NCBI RefSeq assembly: GCF_014195685.1
Contig: NZ_JACICF010000001.1
Location: forward strand, 342,992 to 406,991
Direction: 5' to 3'
Source of the DNA: Sphingomicrobium lutaoense
GTDB lineage: Bacteria; Pseudomonadota; Alphaproteobacteria; Sphingomonadales; Sphingomonadaceae
DNA: 64,000 bases
Part shown: piece after piece, positions 1-8,908 of the stretch
Layout: the number at the start of each line of letters is the position of its first letter
How positions within the stretch are numbered: position 1 is the stretch's first letter
Program-made: the position numbers and the translations under genes
Notes under the pieces: generated by a model
The model's database searches: none
Seen by the model: the letters and a program-made list of their open reading frames with translations, nothing else
What the model was told of the DNA's origin: nothing

Positions 1-1029
1 GAGCAGCCGAGCCTCGCCGATGCGTTCGGGCAGGACCAGGGTGGCGGTTCGACCATCGCTTTTCTTGTCGCGGAGCATATGAGGAAGAAGCGTGGTGCCC
101 TTGCCGGCGAGGCCCAGTGCGCCAAGATTGGTGGGAAGGCCCAATCGGTCGAGAAGTTGCACGAGGCGTTTGGGCACATCGGGCGCGCAATATTCGGTGG
201 CGGCGGCAAATTGCGAAGCGAGCACCATGCCGGCGGCGACCGCTTCGCCATGAAGCAGCGTGCCAAGACCCGCGACGCTTTCGAAGGCATGGCCGAAGGT
301 ATGACCGAAGTTGAGCAGAGCGCGGCGGCCTTTCTCATCGCGAAGGTCGCCTGCGACGGCATCGGCCTTCATGCGGATGCACTGTTGCGCGGCCTCTGCG
401 CAGGCATGCGCGTCGGCGGCGATGACCGTTTCGCCATGCGCCTCCATCCAGCGGAAAAAGCCTTCGTCGGCGATCATCCCATATTTGACGATCTCGGCCG
501 CACCCGCGCGCATCTGTCGCCGGTCGAGCGTGGCAAGGAGCGCGGGGTCGGCAAGGACCAGCATGGGCGAGTGGAAGGTGCCCACGAGGTTTTTCTGCCC
601 CTCGGCATCGATCGCTGTCTTGCCGCCGACCGCGCTGTCGACCTGTGCGAGGAGAGTAGTGGGGATCTGGATGACCGGAGTGCCGCGCATATATAGCGCG
701 GCGGCCAGCCCCGCGACATCTCCGACACTGCCGCCTCCAAGGGCGAGAAAGGGTCTCGACCGAGGGTGGCTGCGTGCCGCCAGTGCGGCAATCAGCGAAA
801 TGAGGATATTCCACTGTTTGGCGGCCTCGCCGCGCGGCACGAAGATCGGATCGACCGCGATGATGTCCTTCAACAGATGGCCGTGCAGCTTCCAGACATG
901 CTCGTCGGTGATGCAGGGCAGGGCTGCGCCGTCGGCCGCGCTGGCCAGGAGATCGGCATGGTCGGAAAGCGGGCCGATCGCGGCCCTGCCGGTCCCTCCG
1001 ATCCCGTCATCCAATTCAATGAAGCTCAT
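1..1029 (-). CDS. aroB: 3-dehydroquinate synthase AroB (3' end beyond window)
   Basis: Cytoplasmic enzyme of the shikimate pathway that cyclises DAHP to 3-dehydroquinate using NAD and a divalent metal. The reading frame is open from the ATG at 1029 to the window edge, so the C-terminal few residues and stop are missing; 343 codons are visible. The NAD-binding GGGSVGD loop lies near residues 98-104, and the metal-site His motifs are seen as FGHTFGHAFE and LHGEAVAAGM. The start codon overlaps the aroK stop by ATGA, so the two genes are translationally coupled; aroK-aroB is the usual pairing for consecutive genes of this pathway. Confidence 0.96.
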   Translation of the reverse strand, partial: MSFIELDDGIGGTGRAAIGPLSDHADLLASAADGAALPCITDEHVWKLHGHLLKDIIAVDPIFVPRGEAAKQWNILISLIAALAARSHPRSRPFLALGGGSVGDVAGLAAALYMRGTPVIQIPTTLLAQVDSAVGGKTAIDAEGQKNLVGTFHSPMLVLADPALLATLDRRQMRAGAAEIVKYGMIADEGFFRWMEAHGETVIAADAHACAEAAQQCIRMKADAVAGDLRDEKGRRALLNFGHTFGHAFESVAGLGTLLHGEAVAAGMVLASQFAAATEYCAPDVPKRLVQLLDRLGLPTNLGALGLAGKGTTLLPHMLRDKKSDGRTATLVLPERIGEARLL

Positions 1030-1580
1030 TGCTTGCCTAGATGTCTCGTAAGGGCCTTGATGATCGCTTCGACGACATTGGCATGAGCCCCGCTCCCTGA
1101 GCGCACGTGGAGGTGTGCCTCGCGGTAGCTGTCGCCGCGTTCCTGCGCGATTTTCTGCAATTTTTCGCGCCGCTCTTCAACCGGTCCGTTGAGGAGAGGG
1201 CGGGTGTCGGGACGGGCGGTCCTCTGCGCCAGCGTATCCAGGTCCGCATCGAGCCACACGGTGATGGTCTTGCGGTTGAGCAGATCGCGCGTTCTCTTGT
1301 CGATATAGGCGCCGCCGCCCGTCGCGATGACCTGCACCTTCCCTTCGCGGACCAGTCGCGCCACCAGCCGCCGCTCGCCGTCCCGGAAATCCTTTTCCCC
1401 GAAACGTTCGAACACCTCGGCGGGAGTGAAGCCCGAAGCGTCCTCGATCGCCGAATCGCTGTCGATGAAGGGAATGCCGAGACGCTTCGCGAGGCGCCTG
1501 CCGACCGTCGACTTGCCCGCGCCCATCATGCCGACGAGAACGATCGGGCGGTCAAGACGGGTCGTAAGCGGGTGGGTCAT
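1026..1580 (-). CDS. aroK: Shikimate kinase AroK
   Basis: Phosphorylates shikimate at the 3-OH with ATP. The 184-residue length is normal. The Walker A motif GMMGAGKST lies near residues 17-25, the shikimate/Mg site is in IDSDSAIE, FRDGERR and the GGGAYID loop bind substrate, and the lid arginines are in TARPDTRPLL. The ATG at 1580 is only 47 bases from the divergent small gene at 1628, so promoters for both directions must share that gap. It overlaps aroB by 4 bases and probably forms a two-gene transcript with it. Confidence 0.97.
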   Translation of the reverse strand: MTHPLTTRLDRPIVLVGMMGAGKSTVGRRLAKRLGIPFIDSDSAIEDASGFTPAEVFERFGEKDFRDGERRLVARLVREGKVQVIATGGGAYIDKRTRDLLNRKTITVWLDADLDTLAQRTARPDTRPLLNGPVEERREKLQKIAQERGDSYREAHLHVRSGSGAHANVVEAIIKALTRHLGKQ

Positions 1581-1627
1581 GGCAAAAGGCCTATACTGAA
1601 GCGGCAGGCTAGGGCAAAAGCCTTCTC

Positions 1628-1789
1628 ATGAGAATCCAGCCTAGCCGCCCGCCCCGTAGACCGCGCGGGCCCATCTACCTCCTGATCTTCGTCCTCCTCG
1701 TTGCAGGCGTGCTCTATTTCCTGTCGCGCAGTGCCAGCGAGGTTCCTCTCGAACCGGTCGAGACCGAGATCATGGTCAATGCGGAATAA
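1628..1789 (+). CDS. 53-residue single-pass membrane peptide, function unknown
   Basis: A short open frame not matching any family I can name. It begins MRIQPSRPPRRPRGP, a very basic N-terminus, followed by a hydrophobic helix from about residue 17 to 32 (IYLLIFVLLVAGVLYF) and a short acidic tail ending at TAA 1787-1789. The positive-inside rule predicts a cytoplasmic N-terminus and a periplasmic C-terminus. It overlaps the start of the next gene by 11 bases and lies 47 bases from divergent aroK, which argues that it is a real leader gene of the transcript running to xerD. No strong Shine-Dalgarno is visible. Coding status is inferred from the membrane profile and tight packing. Confidence 0.7.
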   Translation: MRIQPSRPPRRPRGPIYLLIFVLLVAGVLYFLSRSASEVPLEPVETEIMVNAE

Positions 1790-3581
1790 GAAGAAACTGC
1801 TGTGCGCTTCGGCGTTCGCAGCGCTGCTGTTCGGCGGGGTCGCGATTGGCCAGGACCGGCCCGAATCGCTGCTTCCGCCCGGTTTTGACGAGCCGCCGCC
1901 ACCGCCACCGCCGCCTTCGCCTGAGCCCGCACCGCCGCCTGCGCCGCAGCCGCGAGTGACGCCCCCCGCATCGACGGGAGAGGCTTCGCCTGTCGCGGAC
2001 GAGGACGGAGGCGACGAAGAGGAAGGGCTTGCCGCTCGGGACGGCTTGGAAAACAGCGAAGTCGACGCGGATGACGACGACCTGTCGCTCGTTGCCGCGC
2101 CGGGCGGCGCGCTTCGCTTCGAGGAAAATCTATTCGCCCGCTCGCCCGCGCGGATGGCGGTGAGCCTGATGCGCAAGCTCGAACTGCCGCTGGCTTCGCG
2201 CTGGGGACATATCGCGCTTCGCAATGCGATCCTGTCGGCAGCGGTCCCGCCGAAGGGCATTCGCCCCTCGGACTGGGTCGCCGAACGCGCATGGTTGCTC
2301 GTCAGGATGGGCGAGGCCGATGCGGCGCGGCTGTTGCTGGCCTCGGCACCCGACCGTCGCTCCAACGCCCGCCTTGCGCAGGTGCGGCTTCAGGTGGCGC
2401 TTGCTTCTTCCGACATGGGGAGCATGTGCCCGACCGGTCCGGCACTCGATGACAATGAGCCCAAGGTCGCGGCTTTGGTCGAGGCCTTCTGTTCCGCCAT
2501 GCTCGGTCAACCCGAACTGGCGACCGAAACGCTTCGCCGCGAACGGCGGCGGGGCCGCCTTGCGGGTATCGACCTGTCGCTCGCCGACAAGCTGATCGGA
2601 GCGGGCTCGGGAACGGGTCGCTCGGCAACGATCGAATGGGACAATGTCGATACGATCACGAGCTGGCGTTACGGCCTTGCCACCGCGTCCGGAATGTCGA
2701 TCCCCGAGCGCCTCATGGAGCCGGCACGGCCGCGCGTGCATGCATGGTATGCGCGCAATCCGTTGATCGCTCCCGAGGAGCGCCTGCCATCGGCACGGAT
2801 TGCTGCCGGAACGGGGGTATTCTCGGGCCAGGCGATGCTGGATCTGTTCGGGCTGGCCTATGCGGACACCGATCCCGATGCCCTGGGCGAAAGCCCGGCC
2901 TTCCGCTTGCGCCAATCCTTCGTGGGCGAGACCCCCCAGGCGCGGGTATCGGCCATGCGGCAATTCTGGAGCGGATCCGGCAGCGCCGAGATCGAACAGG
3001 TCGGCGGCTGGGTGACGACGTCCAAGGCAGCCGCGCTGATTTCGCCCGCTTCGGTGAGCGAAAGCGATGCCGCGCCCCTTCTCGCCTCGATCCTGACCGC
3101 AGGCTATGATCGCCGGCTCATGCAATGGGTGCCGGCCGTCGAGGAGATGGACGAAGACGAGGTCGATCTGGCTTGGGGGCTGGTTGCGCTGGGTGCGCCG
3201 TCGGTCGCGGGCCTCGATCTCAGCGAGGACCGCATCCGCGATTTCATCCGCCGTGACGACAGCCGCGCAAAGCAGCGCTCGCGCCTGCTCGTCGCCGGAT
3301 TGGCGGGACTGGGGCGTATCGACGCGCGGCTCGCCGCCGAACTGGAGGAGGCCTACGCGCTGGGCGTGGTCAAGGAGAGCAGTGCGACGAGGCTGATGGC
3401 GCGCGCATCGAGGCTGAACGACATGGGAAGCGTGTCGATCCTGTCGGCGCTCCTCCTCCAGGCGCCCAGTGTCGATGCGCTCAATCCCCATTTCCTTCGC
3501 TCTGCCGTGACGGCGATGCGCGAAGCCGGACAGCCTTTCATTGCCCGAATGATCGCCGCCGAGGCGCTGAGCCGGGCGTGA
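1779..3581 (+). CDS. Secreted protein of unknown function upstream of xerD
   Basis: 600 residues from the ATG at 1779, chosen because it is followed directly by a classical signal peptide (basic MRNKKKLL, hydrophobic core, probable cleavage after the AIGQ region near residue 25). The mature N-terminus is strongly proline-rich (about residues 30-62), then acidic and Asp-rich to about residue 105; the rest is mostly helical and Ala/Leu-rich with no catalytic motif I recognise. It overlaps the 53-residue gene upstream by 11 bases, and its stop overlaps the xerD GTG start. I do not recognise the family. Export to the periplasm is predicted; a helical-repeat scaffold is only a guess. Confidence 0.8.
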   Translation: MRNKKKLLCASAFAALLFGGVAIGQDRPESLLPPGFDEPPPPPPPPSPEPAPPPAPQPRVTPPASTGEASPVADEDGGDEEEGLAARDGLENSEVDADDDDLSLVAAPGGALRFEENLFARSPARMAVSLMRKLELPLASRWGHIALRNAILSAAVPPKGIRPSDWVAERAWLLVRMGEADAARLLLASAPDRRSNARLAQVRLQVALASSDMGSMCPTGPALDDNEPKVAALVEAFCSAMLGQPELATETLRRERRRGRLAGIDLSLADKLIGAGSGTGRSATIEWDNVDTITSWRYGLATASGMSIPERLMEPARPRVHAWYARNPLIAPEERLPSARIAAGTGVFSGQAMLDLFGLAYADTDPDALGESPAFRLRQSFVGETPQARVSAMRQFWSGSGSAEIEQVGGWVTTSKAAALISPASVSESDAAPLLASILTAGYDRRLMQWVPAVEEMDEDEVDLAWGLVALGAPSVAGLDLSEDRIRDFIRRDDSRAKQRSRLLVAGLAGLGRIDARLAAELEEAYALGVVKESSATRLMARASRLNDMGSVSILSALLLQAPSVDALNPHFLRSAVTAMREAGQPFIARMIAAEALSRA

Positions 3582-4459
3582 GCGCCGACGACCTCGCGCT
3601 GGTCGACCGCTTTCTCGAAATGATGGCGGCGGAGGCCGGGGCCTCGCGCAACACCCTGCTTGCCTATCGATCCGACCTCAAGGCGGCGCGCGAAGGCCTT
3701 GGCGGCGCGCTTGCCACGGCGGACAGCGAGGCGCTTAAGGCCCTGCCCCTTCAATGGCAGGGTCTGTCCTCGGCCACCGTGGCGCGCAGGGCAGCGGCGC
3801 TCCGTCGCTTCTACGCCTTTCTCAGCGAGGAAGGGTTTCGCGACGACGATCCGTCGAGCGCCTTGCCTCGCCCGCAGCAGCGGCGTCCCTTGCCGAAAAT
3901 CCTTTCGCCCGACGAGGTCGAGCGGCTGCTGCGCCGCGCCGAGGAGCTGGCGGAAGAACATGGCGGCCGCGCCTTGCGCAACCTCGCCCTCATCGAACTG
4001 CTCTACGGGTCGGGCCTGCGGGCCAGCGAATTATGCAGCCTGCCACGGGCGGCGATGGCGCGGCGCAAACAGCCGTTCCTCATCCTGAGGGGGAAAGGCG
4101 ACAAGGAAAGGCTGGTGCCGGTCAGCGAGCGTGCAAGGCAGGCGGTCGATGGCTGGTTGCCGCACTGCCCCGAGCAGCGCTGGCTGTTCCCGGGAGGAAA
4201 GAGCCACCTTTCGCGGGTCCGGCTGTTCCAGATCGTCAAGGCGCTGGCCGCCGACGCGGGATTAGCGCCCGACCGGGTCAGTCCGCACGTGCTTCGCCAT
4301 GCGTTCGCCACGCACCTATTGTCGGGCGGGGCGGATTTGCGCGCATTGCAGGCGCTTCTTGGGCATAGCGACATCGCGACCACGCAGATCTATACCCATG
4401 TCGACAGCGCAAGACTGGTCGAACTGGTCAATCAGCGGCACCCGCTTGCGCGCGGCTGA
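3578..4459 (+). CDS. xerD: Tyrosine recombinase XerD
   Basis: Site-specific recombinase that, with XerC, resolves chromosome dimers at dif under FtsK control. 293 residues with an N-terminal SAM-like core-binding domain (about 1-95) and a C-terminal catalytic domain. The active-site set is complete: R148 (GLRASEL), K173 (RGKGDKE), H237 and R240 (HVLRHAFATH), H263 (LLGHSD) and nucleophile Y272 (TQIYTHV). The C-terminal motif favours XerD over XerC. The start is GTG at 3578, overlapping the upstream stop as GTGA, so it is probably translated by coupling to the secreted unknown. Confidence 0.93.
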   Translation: MSADDLALVDRFLEMMAAEAGASRNTLLAYRSDLKAAREGLGGALATADSEALKALPLQWQGLSSATVARRAAALRRFYAFLSEEGFRDDDPSSALPRPQQRRPLPKILSPDEVERLLRRAEELAEEHGGRALRNLALIELLYGSGLRASELCSLPRAAMARRKQPFLILRGKGDKERLVPVSERARQAVDGWLPHCPEQRWLFPGGKSHLSRVRLFQIVKALAADAGLAPDRVSPHVLRHAFATHLLSGGADLRALQALLGHSDIATTQIYTHVDSARLVELVNQRHPLARG

Positions 4460-4498
4460 TTGACGAAGCGGCCTGCCCAAACTACCGCCAAGCCCGAC

Positions 4499-5440
4499 AT
4501 GATGAGCTATCTCGATTTCGAACGGCCGATTGCCGAACTGGAAGCCCGCGTTGCGGAGTTGCGTGAGACCGCCAATGGCGGAAAGATCGATGTCGGACAG
4601 GAAGTCCACCGGCTCGAGGTCAAGGCGCGCAAGCTGCTTCGCGATACCTATGCGAAGCTGACGCCCTGGCAGAAAGCGCAGGTCGCCCGTCATCCCGAGC
4701 GGCCGCATTTCAAGGAATATGTCGCCGGGATCGCCGAGGATTTCATGCCCTTGGCGGGGGACCGGGCCTTTGCCGACGATCACGCCATCATCGGCGGCCT
4801 GGCGCGCATCGACGGACGCAAGGTGATGCTGATGGGGCATGAGAAGGGCAATGATACCGCCAGCCGCCTCAAGCATAATTTCGGCATGGCCAAGCCCGAG
4901 GGTTATCGAAAGGCCATCCGCCTGATGGAATTGGCGGACCGCTTCGGGTTGCCGGTGGTCTCGCTCGTCGATACGCCCGGTGCTTTCCCTGGCGTGCAGG
5001 CCGAGGAACGTGGTCAGGCCGAGGCGATTGCCCGGGCGACCGAAAAGTGCCTCGAACTCGGCGTGCCGATGGTCGCGACCATCGTGGGCGAAGGCGGCTC
5101 GGGCGGTGCGGTGGCGATCGCCGCGGCCAACAAGGTGCTGATGTTCGAACATGCCATCTATTCGGTGATTTCGCCCGAAGGCTGCGCCTCGATCCTGTGG
5201 CGGACCGCCGACAAGGCCTCTGATGCTGCCGAGGCAATGCGCATCACCGCCAGGCATCTGGAGGAATTGAAGGTCATCGACCGGGTGGTGAAGGAGCCTT
5301 TGGGGGGTGCGCACCGCGCGCCGGACAAGGCGATCGACACGCTCAAGAGTGCGATCGTCGAGGAACTGGACGGCCTGTCGAGCCTTTCGCGCGACGAACT
5401 GATTGCCCAGAGGCGCGCCAAATATCTGGCGATTAGCTGA
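4499..5440 (+). CDS. accA: Acetyl-CoA carboxylase carboxyltransferase subunit alpha
   Basis: With AccD it transfers carboxyl from carboxybiotin to acetyl-CoA, making malonyl-CoA for fatty acid synthesis. The frame is open from a TTG at 4460 right after the xerD stop, but AccA proteins begin at the [14 protein letters not shown] motif, so I place the start at the ATG pair 4499/4502 (313 residues, normal length). The crotonase-fold oxyanion region [17 protein letters not shown] and the downstream [11 protein letters not shown] stretch are typical. It follows xerD in the same direction and likely shares its transcript. Confidence 0.93.
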   Translation: MMSYLDFERPIAELEARVAELRETANGGKIDVGQEVHRLEVKARKLLRDTYAKLTPWQKAQVARHPERPHFKEYVAGIAEDFMPLAGDRAFADDHAIIGGLARIDGRKVMLMGHEKGNDTASRLKHNFGMAKPEGYRKAIRLMELADRFGLPVVSLVDTPGAFPGVQAEERGQAEAIARATEKCLELGVPMVATIVGEGGSGGAVAIAAANKVLMFEHAIYSVISPEGCASILWRTADKASDAAEAMRITARHLEELKVIDRVVKEPLGGAHRAPDKAIDTLKSAIVEELDGLSSLSRDELIAQRRAKYLAIS

Positions 5441-5445
5441 GGCGC

Positions 5446-5471
5446 GGAACCAGCCGCGCACATCTTCCGTT
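5446..5471 (+). promoter_or_regulatory. Candidate EcfG (general stress sigma) promoter
   Basis: GGAAC at 5446-5450, a 17-base spacer, then CGTT at 5468-5471. This matches the GGAAC-N16/17-CGTT consensus of the alphaproteobacterial general stress sigma factor EcfG. It lies directly after the accA stop and about 48 bases before the start of the M48 protease gene, a sensible distance for a promoter. No transcription data are available here. Confidence 0.55.
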
Positions 5472-5519
5472 CACGACACTGATCGCCTTGTGGCGAGTGT
5501 CTGTCGCGGGAGAAATATG

Positions 5520-6986
5520 ATGAAGATTCACCGGTTTATGGTCGCGAGTGCAACGCTGGCGCTGGCGTCGTGCATGACGCCGACGGCGGACCCCGCGATC
5601 AGTCCTCAGGAAGCGCAAAAGGCCAACGACCAGCACCAGGCGGTGGTCGCCGAATTCGGCGGCGAGGTCGGCGGTAGCCGTGGTTCCTATGTCGAACGGG
5701 TCGGCGATAGCGTGGCCGTCTATTCGGGCACGCCCGGCGCGGCGTCGGCCTATGATTTCACAATCCTCAACTCCGCTGTGGAAAACGCCTTCGCGGTGCC
5801 CGGCGGGCGCATTTACATTACGCGCCAACTCATGGGCCTGATGGACAATGAAGCCGAACTGGCTTTCGTCCTCGGCCATGAAGTCGGTCACATCGCAGCT
5901 GACCATGCCCAGCTGCGCCAGTCGCGCGCCCAACGTAACACCATTCTCGGCGTGCTTGGCGCCGTCATCGGCGGCGTTGTTGGCGGCGACAGCGGTCTTG
6001 GCAACCTGCTTTCGCGCGGAGCGATGCAATATTCGCAGCTCAATACGCTGAGCTACAGTCGGGACCAGGAATATGAATCCGACTCGCTCGGTCTGGGCTA
6101 TATGACGCAGGCAGGTTACGATCCGCGCGGCGGTGCCGGTATGCTGGCAGCGCTCGGCAGGGCCAGTGCTCTTGAGGCGCGGATCCAGGGCCGGGACAAC
6201 CGGACCACGCCCGAATGGGCGCGCACCCACCCGCTGAGCGAGAATCGCGTTGCCCGTGCGGCCCAGATCGCACGTGACATGCCCAATGCGGGAACTCGCG
6301 TGAACCGCGATACCTTCCTCGGGCAGGTCGATGGCATGATCTTCGACGACGATCCCGCGCAGGGCGTGATCGAAGGCCGTAATTTCATTCATCCCGACCT
6401 TCGCCTGCGCTTCACCGTGCCGAGCGGGTTCACCATGCAGAACAGCACGCGCCAGGTCGGTATCCAGGGTTCGGGTGGCCAGGCCATCTTCACGATGCGC
6501 GGCTATAACGGCAATCTCGACAGCTATGTCGTCGCCGCGATGCGCGACGTGCTGGGCCAGCAGGCGCAGCAAGTGAACATTCCTTCGCCGCGCTCGACGC
6601 GGGTGAACGGACTGCCGGCGGCTTACACCACGACGCGGGTGAATACGCAGAATGGTGCGGTCGACCTGTCGGTCTTTGCCTACCAGTTCAGCAATGACCG
6701 GGCCTATCATTTCGCGATGATCACCCAGGCCGGTGCGGGCATCGGGCCCTTCCAGTCGATGGTGGGATCGGTCCAGCGCCTCAGCGCGCAGGAAGCCGCC
6801 AATGTCCGGCCGCGCGTGATCGATGTCGTGACCGTGCAGCGGGGCGATACCGTCCAGTCGCTGGCACGCCGGATGGCCTACAATAATTTCCAGGTGGAAC
6901 GGTTCCTCAGCCTCAACGGTCTGGCCTCCAACGCCTCGTTGCAGGCGGGCCAGAAGGTGAAGCTGGTGGTGTACGGACGCCGCTGA
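5520..6986 (+). CDS. Periplasmic M48 family metalloprotease, lipoprotein with C-terminal LysM-like region
   Basis: 488 residues. The N-terminus is a lipoprotein signal ending in the lipobox LASC (Cys near residue 18). The zinc protease motif HEVGH is at about 120-124, and the third ligand is probably the Glu in DQEYESDS. This is the BepA/YfgC-like class that handles outer-membrane protein quality control. After a long middle region, the last 60 residues read as a LysM-like peptidoglycan-binding module (VQRGDTVQSLARRM to LQAGQKVKLVV). The ATG at 5520 has GGGAGA 7 bases upstream; the adjacent ATG at 5517 is the alternative. It follows a candidate EcfG promoter, so stress induction is plausible. 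Confidence 0.9.
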   Translation: MKIHRFMVASATLALASCMTPTADPAISPQEAQKANDQHQAVVAEFGGEVGGSRGSYVERVGDSVAVYSGTPGAASAYDFTILNSAVENAFAVPGGRIYITRQLMGLMDNEAELAFVLGHEVGHIAADHAQLRQSRAQRNTILGVLGAVIGGVVGGDSGLGNLLSRGAMQYSQLNTLSYSRDQEYESDSLGLGYMTQAGYDPRGGAGMLAALGRASALEARIQGRDNRTTPEWARTHPLSENRVARAAQIARDMPNAGTRVNRDTFLGQVDGMIFDDDPAQGVIEGRNFIHPDLRLRFTVPSGFTMQNSTRQVGIQGSGGQAIFTMRGYNGNLDSYVVAAMRDVLGQQAQQVNIPSPRSTRVNGLPAAYTTTRVNTQNGAVDLSVFAYQFSNDRAYHFAMITQAGAGIGPFQSMVGSVQRLSAQEAANVRPRVIDVVTVQRGDTVQSLARRMAYNNFQVERFLSLNGLASNASLQAGQKVKLVVYGRR

Positions 6987-7011
6987 TCCCTCGATCGGCA
7001 GCAAAATATGA

Positions 7012-7042
7012 GGCCGGTGCCTTTCGGGGCGCCGGCCTTTTT
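7012..7042. terminator. Rho-independent terminator after the M48 gene
   Basis: Ten-base GC-rich stem (GGCCGGTGCC pairing with GGCGCCGGCC, one G-T pair) followed by TTTTT on the plus strand. It sits between the convergent M48 protease and Flp pilin genes; on the other strand the stem is followed by a short T-rich stretch, so it may stop both transcripts. Confidence 0.8.
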
Positions 7043-7223
7043 ACATCACGTTGGCGATGTCGGAATTGATGCTTGTCCACATGCCGCCGGCGCCGCCCCC
7101 CATGGCGCGCAGCCCCGTCATCATCGCGATGACGATAAGAGCGGCAATAAGCCCATATTCGATCGCGGTCGCGCCGCGTTGATCGCCGCGAAGCTTGCGC
7201 AGCATTGTTCGGATAGCGTCCAC
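7041..7223 (-). CDS. Flp-type pilin precursor
   Basis: 60-residue major subunit of the Flp/Tad type IVb pilus. The leader MDAIRTMLRKLRGDQRG is followed by the conserved prepilin site and helix ATAIEYGLIAALIVIAM; a TadV/CpaA-type peptidase would cut after the Gly before ATAIEY. The start is GTG at 7223 with an excellent AAGGAGG 5 bases upstream. No other pilus assembly gene adjoins it, although a cpaF ATPase gene lies about 30 kb away at 37664-39205. Confidence 0.92.
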   Translation of the reverse strand: MDAIRTMLRKLRGDQRGATAIEYGLIAALIVIAMMTGLRAMGGGAGGMWTSINSDIANVM

Positions 7224-7315
7224 GCCACCCTCCTTCTGGTCTGGTCCACAGTGCCATGTTTAGGGGGGAAAGGTTAACAAGCCGCCCAAGGCGGAGGGTT
7301 AATGCCGCCTTGCCC

Positions 7316-8092
7316 CTATTCGGGCGCCCATCCCATGAAATGCAGGATTTCGACTTGCTCGGTGAACTTTCCATCGGGCTCGCGATGGTCGTCGATCCAT
7401 TGCTGCGCTGCTGCCAGCCCCGCACGGGTAAGCGATCCTTGCGCTTTCTGGCGTAGGATGTTGGTCCCGCCCATCGCCCTCAGGTCGGCCACGAGCTTTT
7501 CGAGCGAGGGATAGCGCAAGCGGACGCGATCCACGTCCACGACCGGCATCTGGAAGCCCGCATTGGTGAGAAGGCTGGTGAGCGAAGCCGGGTCGATGCG
7601 TGGATGCACATGGGGGCTTGCGCCGCCTTGCGCCTGATCGGCCGCGCGCATCGCCGATCGAAGCATGGGAAGGCTGTCCCCGCCTGCCATGGCTCCAAGG
7701 AGAAAGCCTCCGTCGGTCAAGGCGAAGCGGAGACGCAAGAGGGTGTCGGGCAGCGCATTGACGGTGTCGAGCGTGCCGATCGCGATGATGCAGTCGAAGC
7801 TCTGCGGATCGACTGCAAGCGCCTCTTCACGGTGCGCATCGCCGCCTGCGGCTTCGGCAAGGGCCGCGGTCGGATCGATCACGCGAACCGTCGCCCCGCT
7901 GGCCGAGAGCTTATCGACCCAGTCCGGATTGAAGGCGCCGAGCAAGAGGATGCTGGCGACGGGACGCTCGATGAGAGCGAGGCGATCCAGGATGTCCTCG
8001 AAGGCGCGGTCGTGGAGGAAGGTCTCCCGCCCCGATCGCAGGGCGCGGGCGCGGCGCAGGTCACGCAGGTCAAGATCGAAGAGGTCGGCCAT
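7316..8092 (-). CDS. SAM-dependent methyltransferase, BioC/NDUFAF5-like
   Basis: 258 residues from the ATG at 8092 (MADLFDLDLRDLRRARALR). The glycine-rich SAM site is degenerate (ILLLGAFNPDWVDKLSASG), followed by VRVIDPT and DCIIAIGTLDTVNALPDTL, then the DGGFLLGAMAG strand. This pattern matches the BioC-like proteins related to mitochondrial complex I assembly factor NDUFAF5, widespread in alphaproteobacteria. The reaction is unproven. The start lies 45 bases from divergent comF, so both share one promoter gap. The open frame extends further upstream, but that part is antisense to comF. Confidence 0.8.
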   Translation of the reverse strand: MADLFDLDLRDLRRARALRSGRETFLHDRAFEDILDRLALIERPVASILLLGAFNPDWVDKLSASGATVRVIDPTAALAEAAGGDAHREEALAVDPQSFDCIIAIGTLDTVNALPDTLLRLRFALTDGGFLLGAMAGGDSLPMLRSAMRAADQAQGGASPHVHPRIDPASLTSLLTNAGFQMPVVDVDRVRLRYPSLEKLVADLRAMGGTNILRQKAQGSLTRAGLAAAQQWIDDHREPDGKFTEQVEILHFMGWAPE

Positions 8093-8137
8093 GGGATGTG
8101 GCTTGTGAAACAGCTTCGCGCGGGCAACAAGGGGCTC

Positions 8138-8875
8138 ATGGGGTTCATCGAGAATTTCGGCCGGTCGGTCGTCGACTTCGCGCTGCCGCCGCGCTGCGCG
8201 GGTTGTGGAGCGATCGTAGTCGAGACGGGAACCTTCTGCCCGCCTTGCTGGACCGAGATGGACTGGCTGACCGACCGGGTCTGTACGCACTGTTCCCTGC
8301 CGCTCGAAGGCACCGAGGAAGAGACGTGCGCTGCCTGCCTGGCCGATCCGCCGCGCGTAGCGAAGCTCCATGCGGCGACGAAATATGGCGCGGCGAGCAA
8401 GACGCTTGCGCTGCGCCTCAAGCATGGTCGGCGGGTCGCTTATGCGCGGGTGATGGCCAAGGCCATGGCGCGGCGGCTCGAAGAAGGCGAATGGGAGGAA
8501 GCACCGCTTCTCCTTCCGGTGCCGCTGCATCGCGGGAGGATCTGGCGGCGCGGCTTCAACCAGGCAAGCCTGCTGGCCAGCGAATTGTCGCGCCGGGTGG
8601 AATGGCGATGGTCGCCCGATATCCTGATGCGCGATCGGGCGACGCCGTCGCTGGGCGGTTTGAGCGGCAACCAGAGGCGGCGGGCCGTGCGGGGTGCCTT
8701 CAGGGTGGTGCGGCCCGAGGAGATCGCCGGAAAGACCGTGATGCTCGTCGACGATGTCTATACCAGCGGAAGCACGGTTGACGCCTGCGCCATTGCCCTT
8801 GAGAAAGCCGGCGTCCGGCGGGTCGATGCCATCGTGTGGGCGCGCGTGCAGCGACCGAGGGTCGTTATGCGTTAG
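8138..8875 (+). CDS. ComF family phosphoribosyltransferase-like protein
   Basis: 245 residues. An N-terminal zinc-binding part has the Cys pairs CAGCG, CPPC, CTHC and CAAC within about the first 75 residues; the C-terminal half is a type I phosphoribosyltransferase fold with the PRPP loop VMLVDDVYTSGSTVDAC. ComF proteins support DNA uptake in competent species but are near-universal and their enzymatic role is unknown. I chose the ATG at 8138 (AAGGGG just upstream) over 8096, which would leave only 3 bases between divergent start codons. Confidence 0.88.
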   Translation: MGFIENFGRSVVDFALPPRCAGCGAIVVETGTFCPPCWTEMDWLTDRVCTHCSLPLEGTEEETCAACLADPPRVAKLHAATKYGAASKTLALRLKHGRRVAYARVMAKAMARRLEEGEWEEAPLLLPVPLHRGRIWRRGFNQASLLASELSRRVEWRWSPDILMRDRATPSLGGLSGNQRRRAVRGAFRVVRPEEIAGKTVMLVDDVYTSGSTVDACAIALEKAGVRRVDAIVWARVQRPRVVMR

Positions 8876-8908
8876 TAGGACAAAGCGAGACAGATGATGG
8901 AAGATCCG

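Noticed and set aside
5433-7004. 523-codon open frame on the minus strand
   Set aside because: Antisense shadow of the M48 protease gene, which has a lipobox and HEVGH motif.
7276-7304. Two GTTAA-like elements upstream of the Flp pilin, considered as a CtrA site
   Set aside because: The spacing is far from the TTAA-N7-TTAA consensus.
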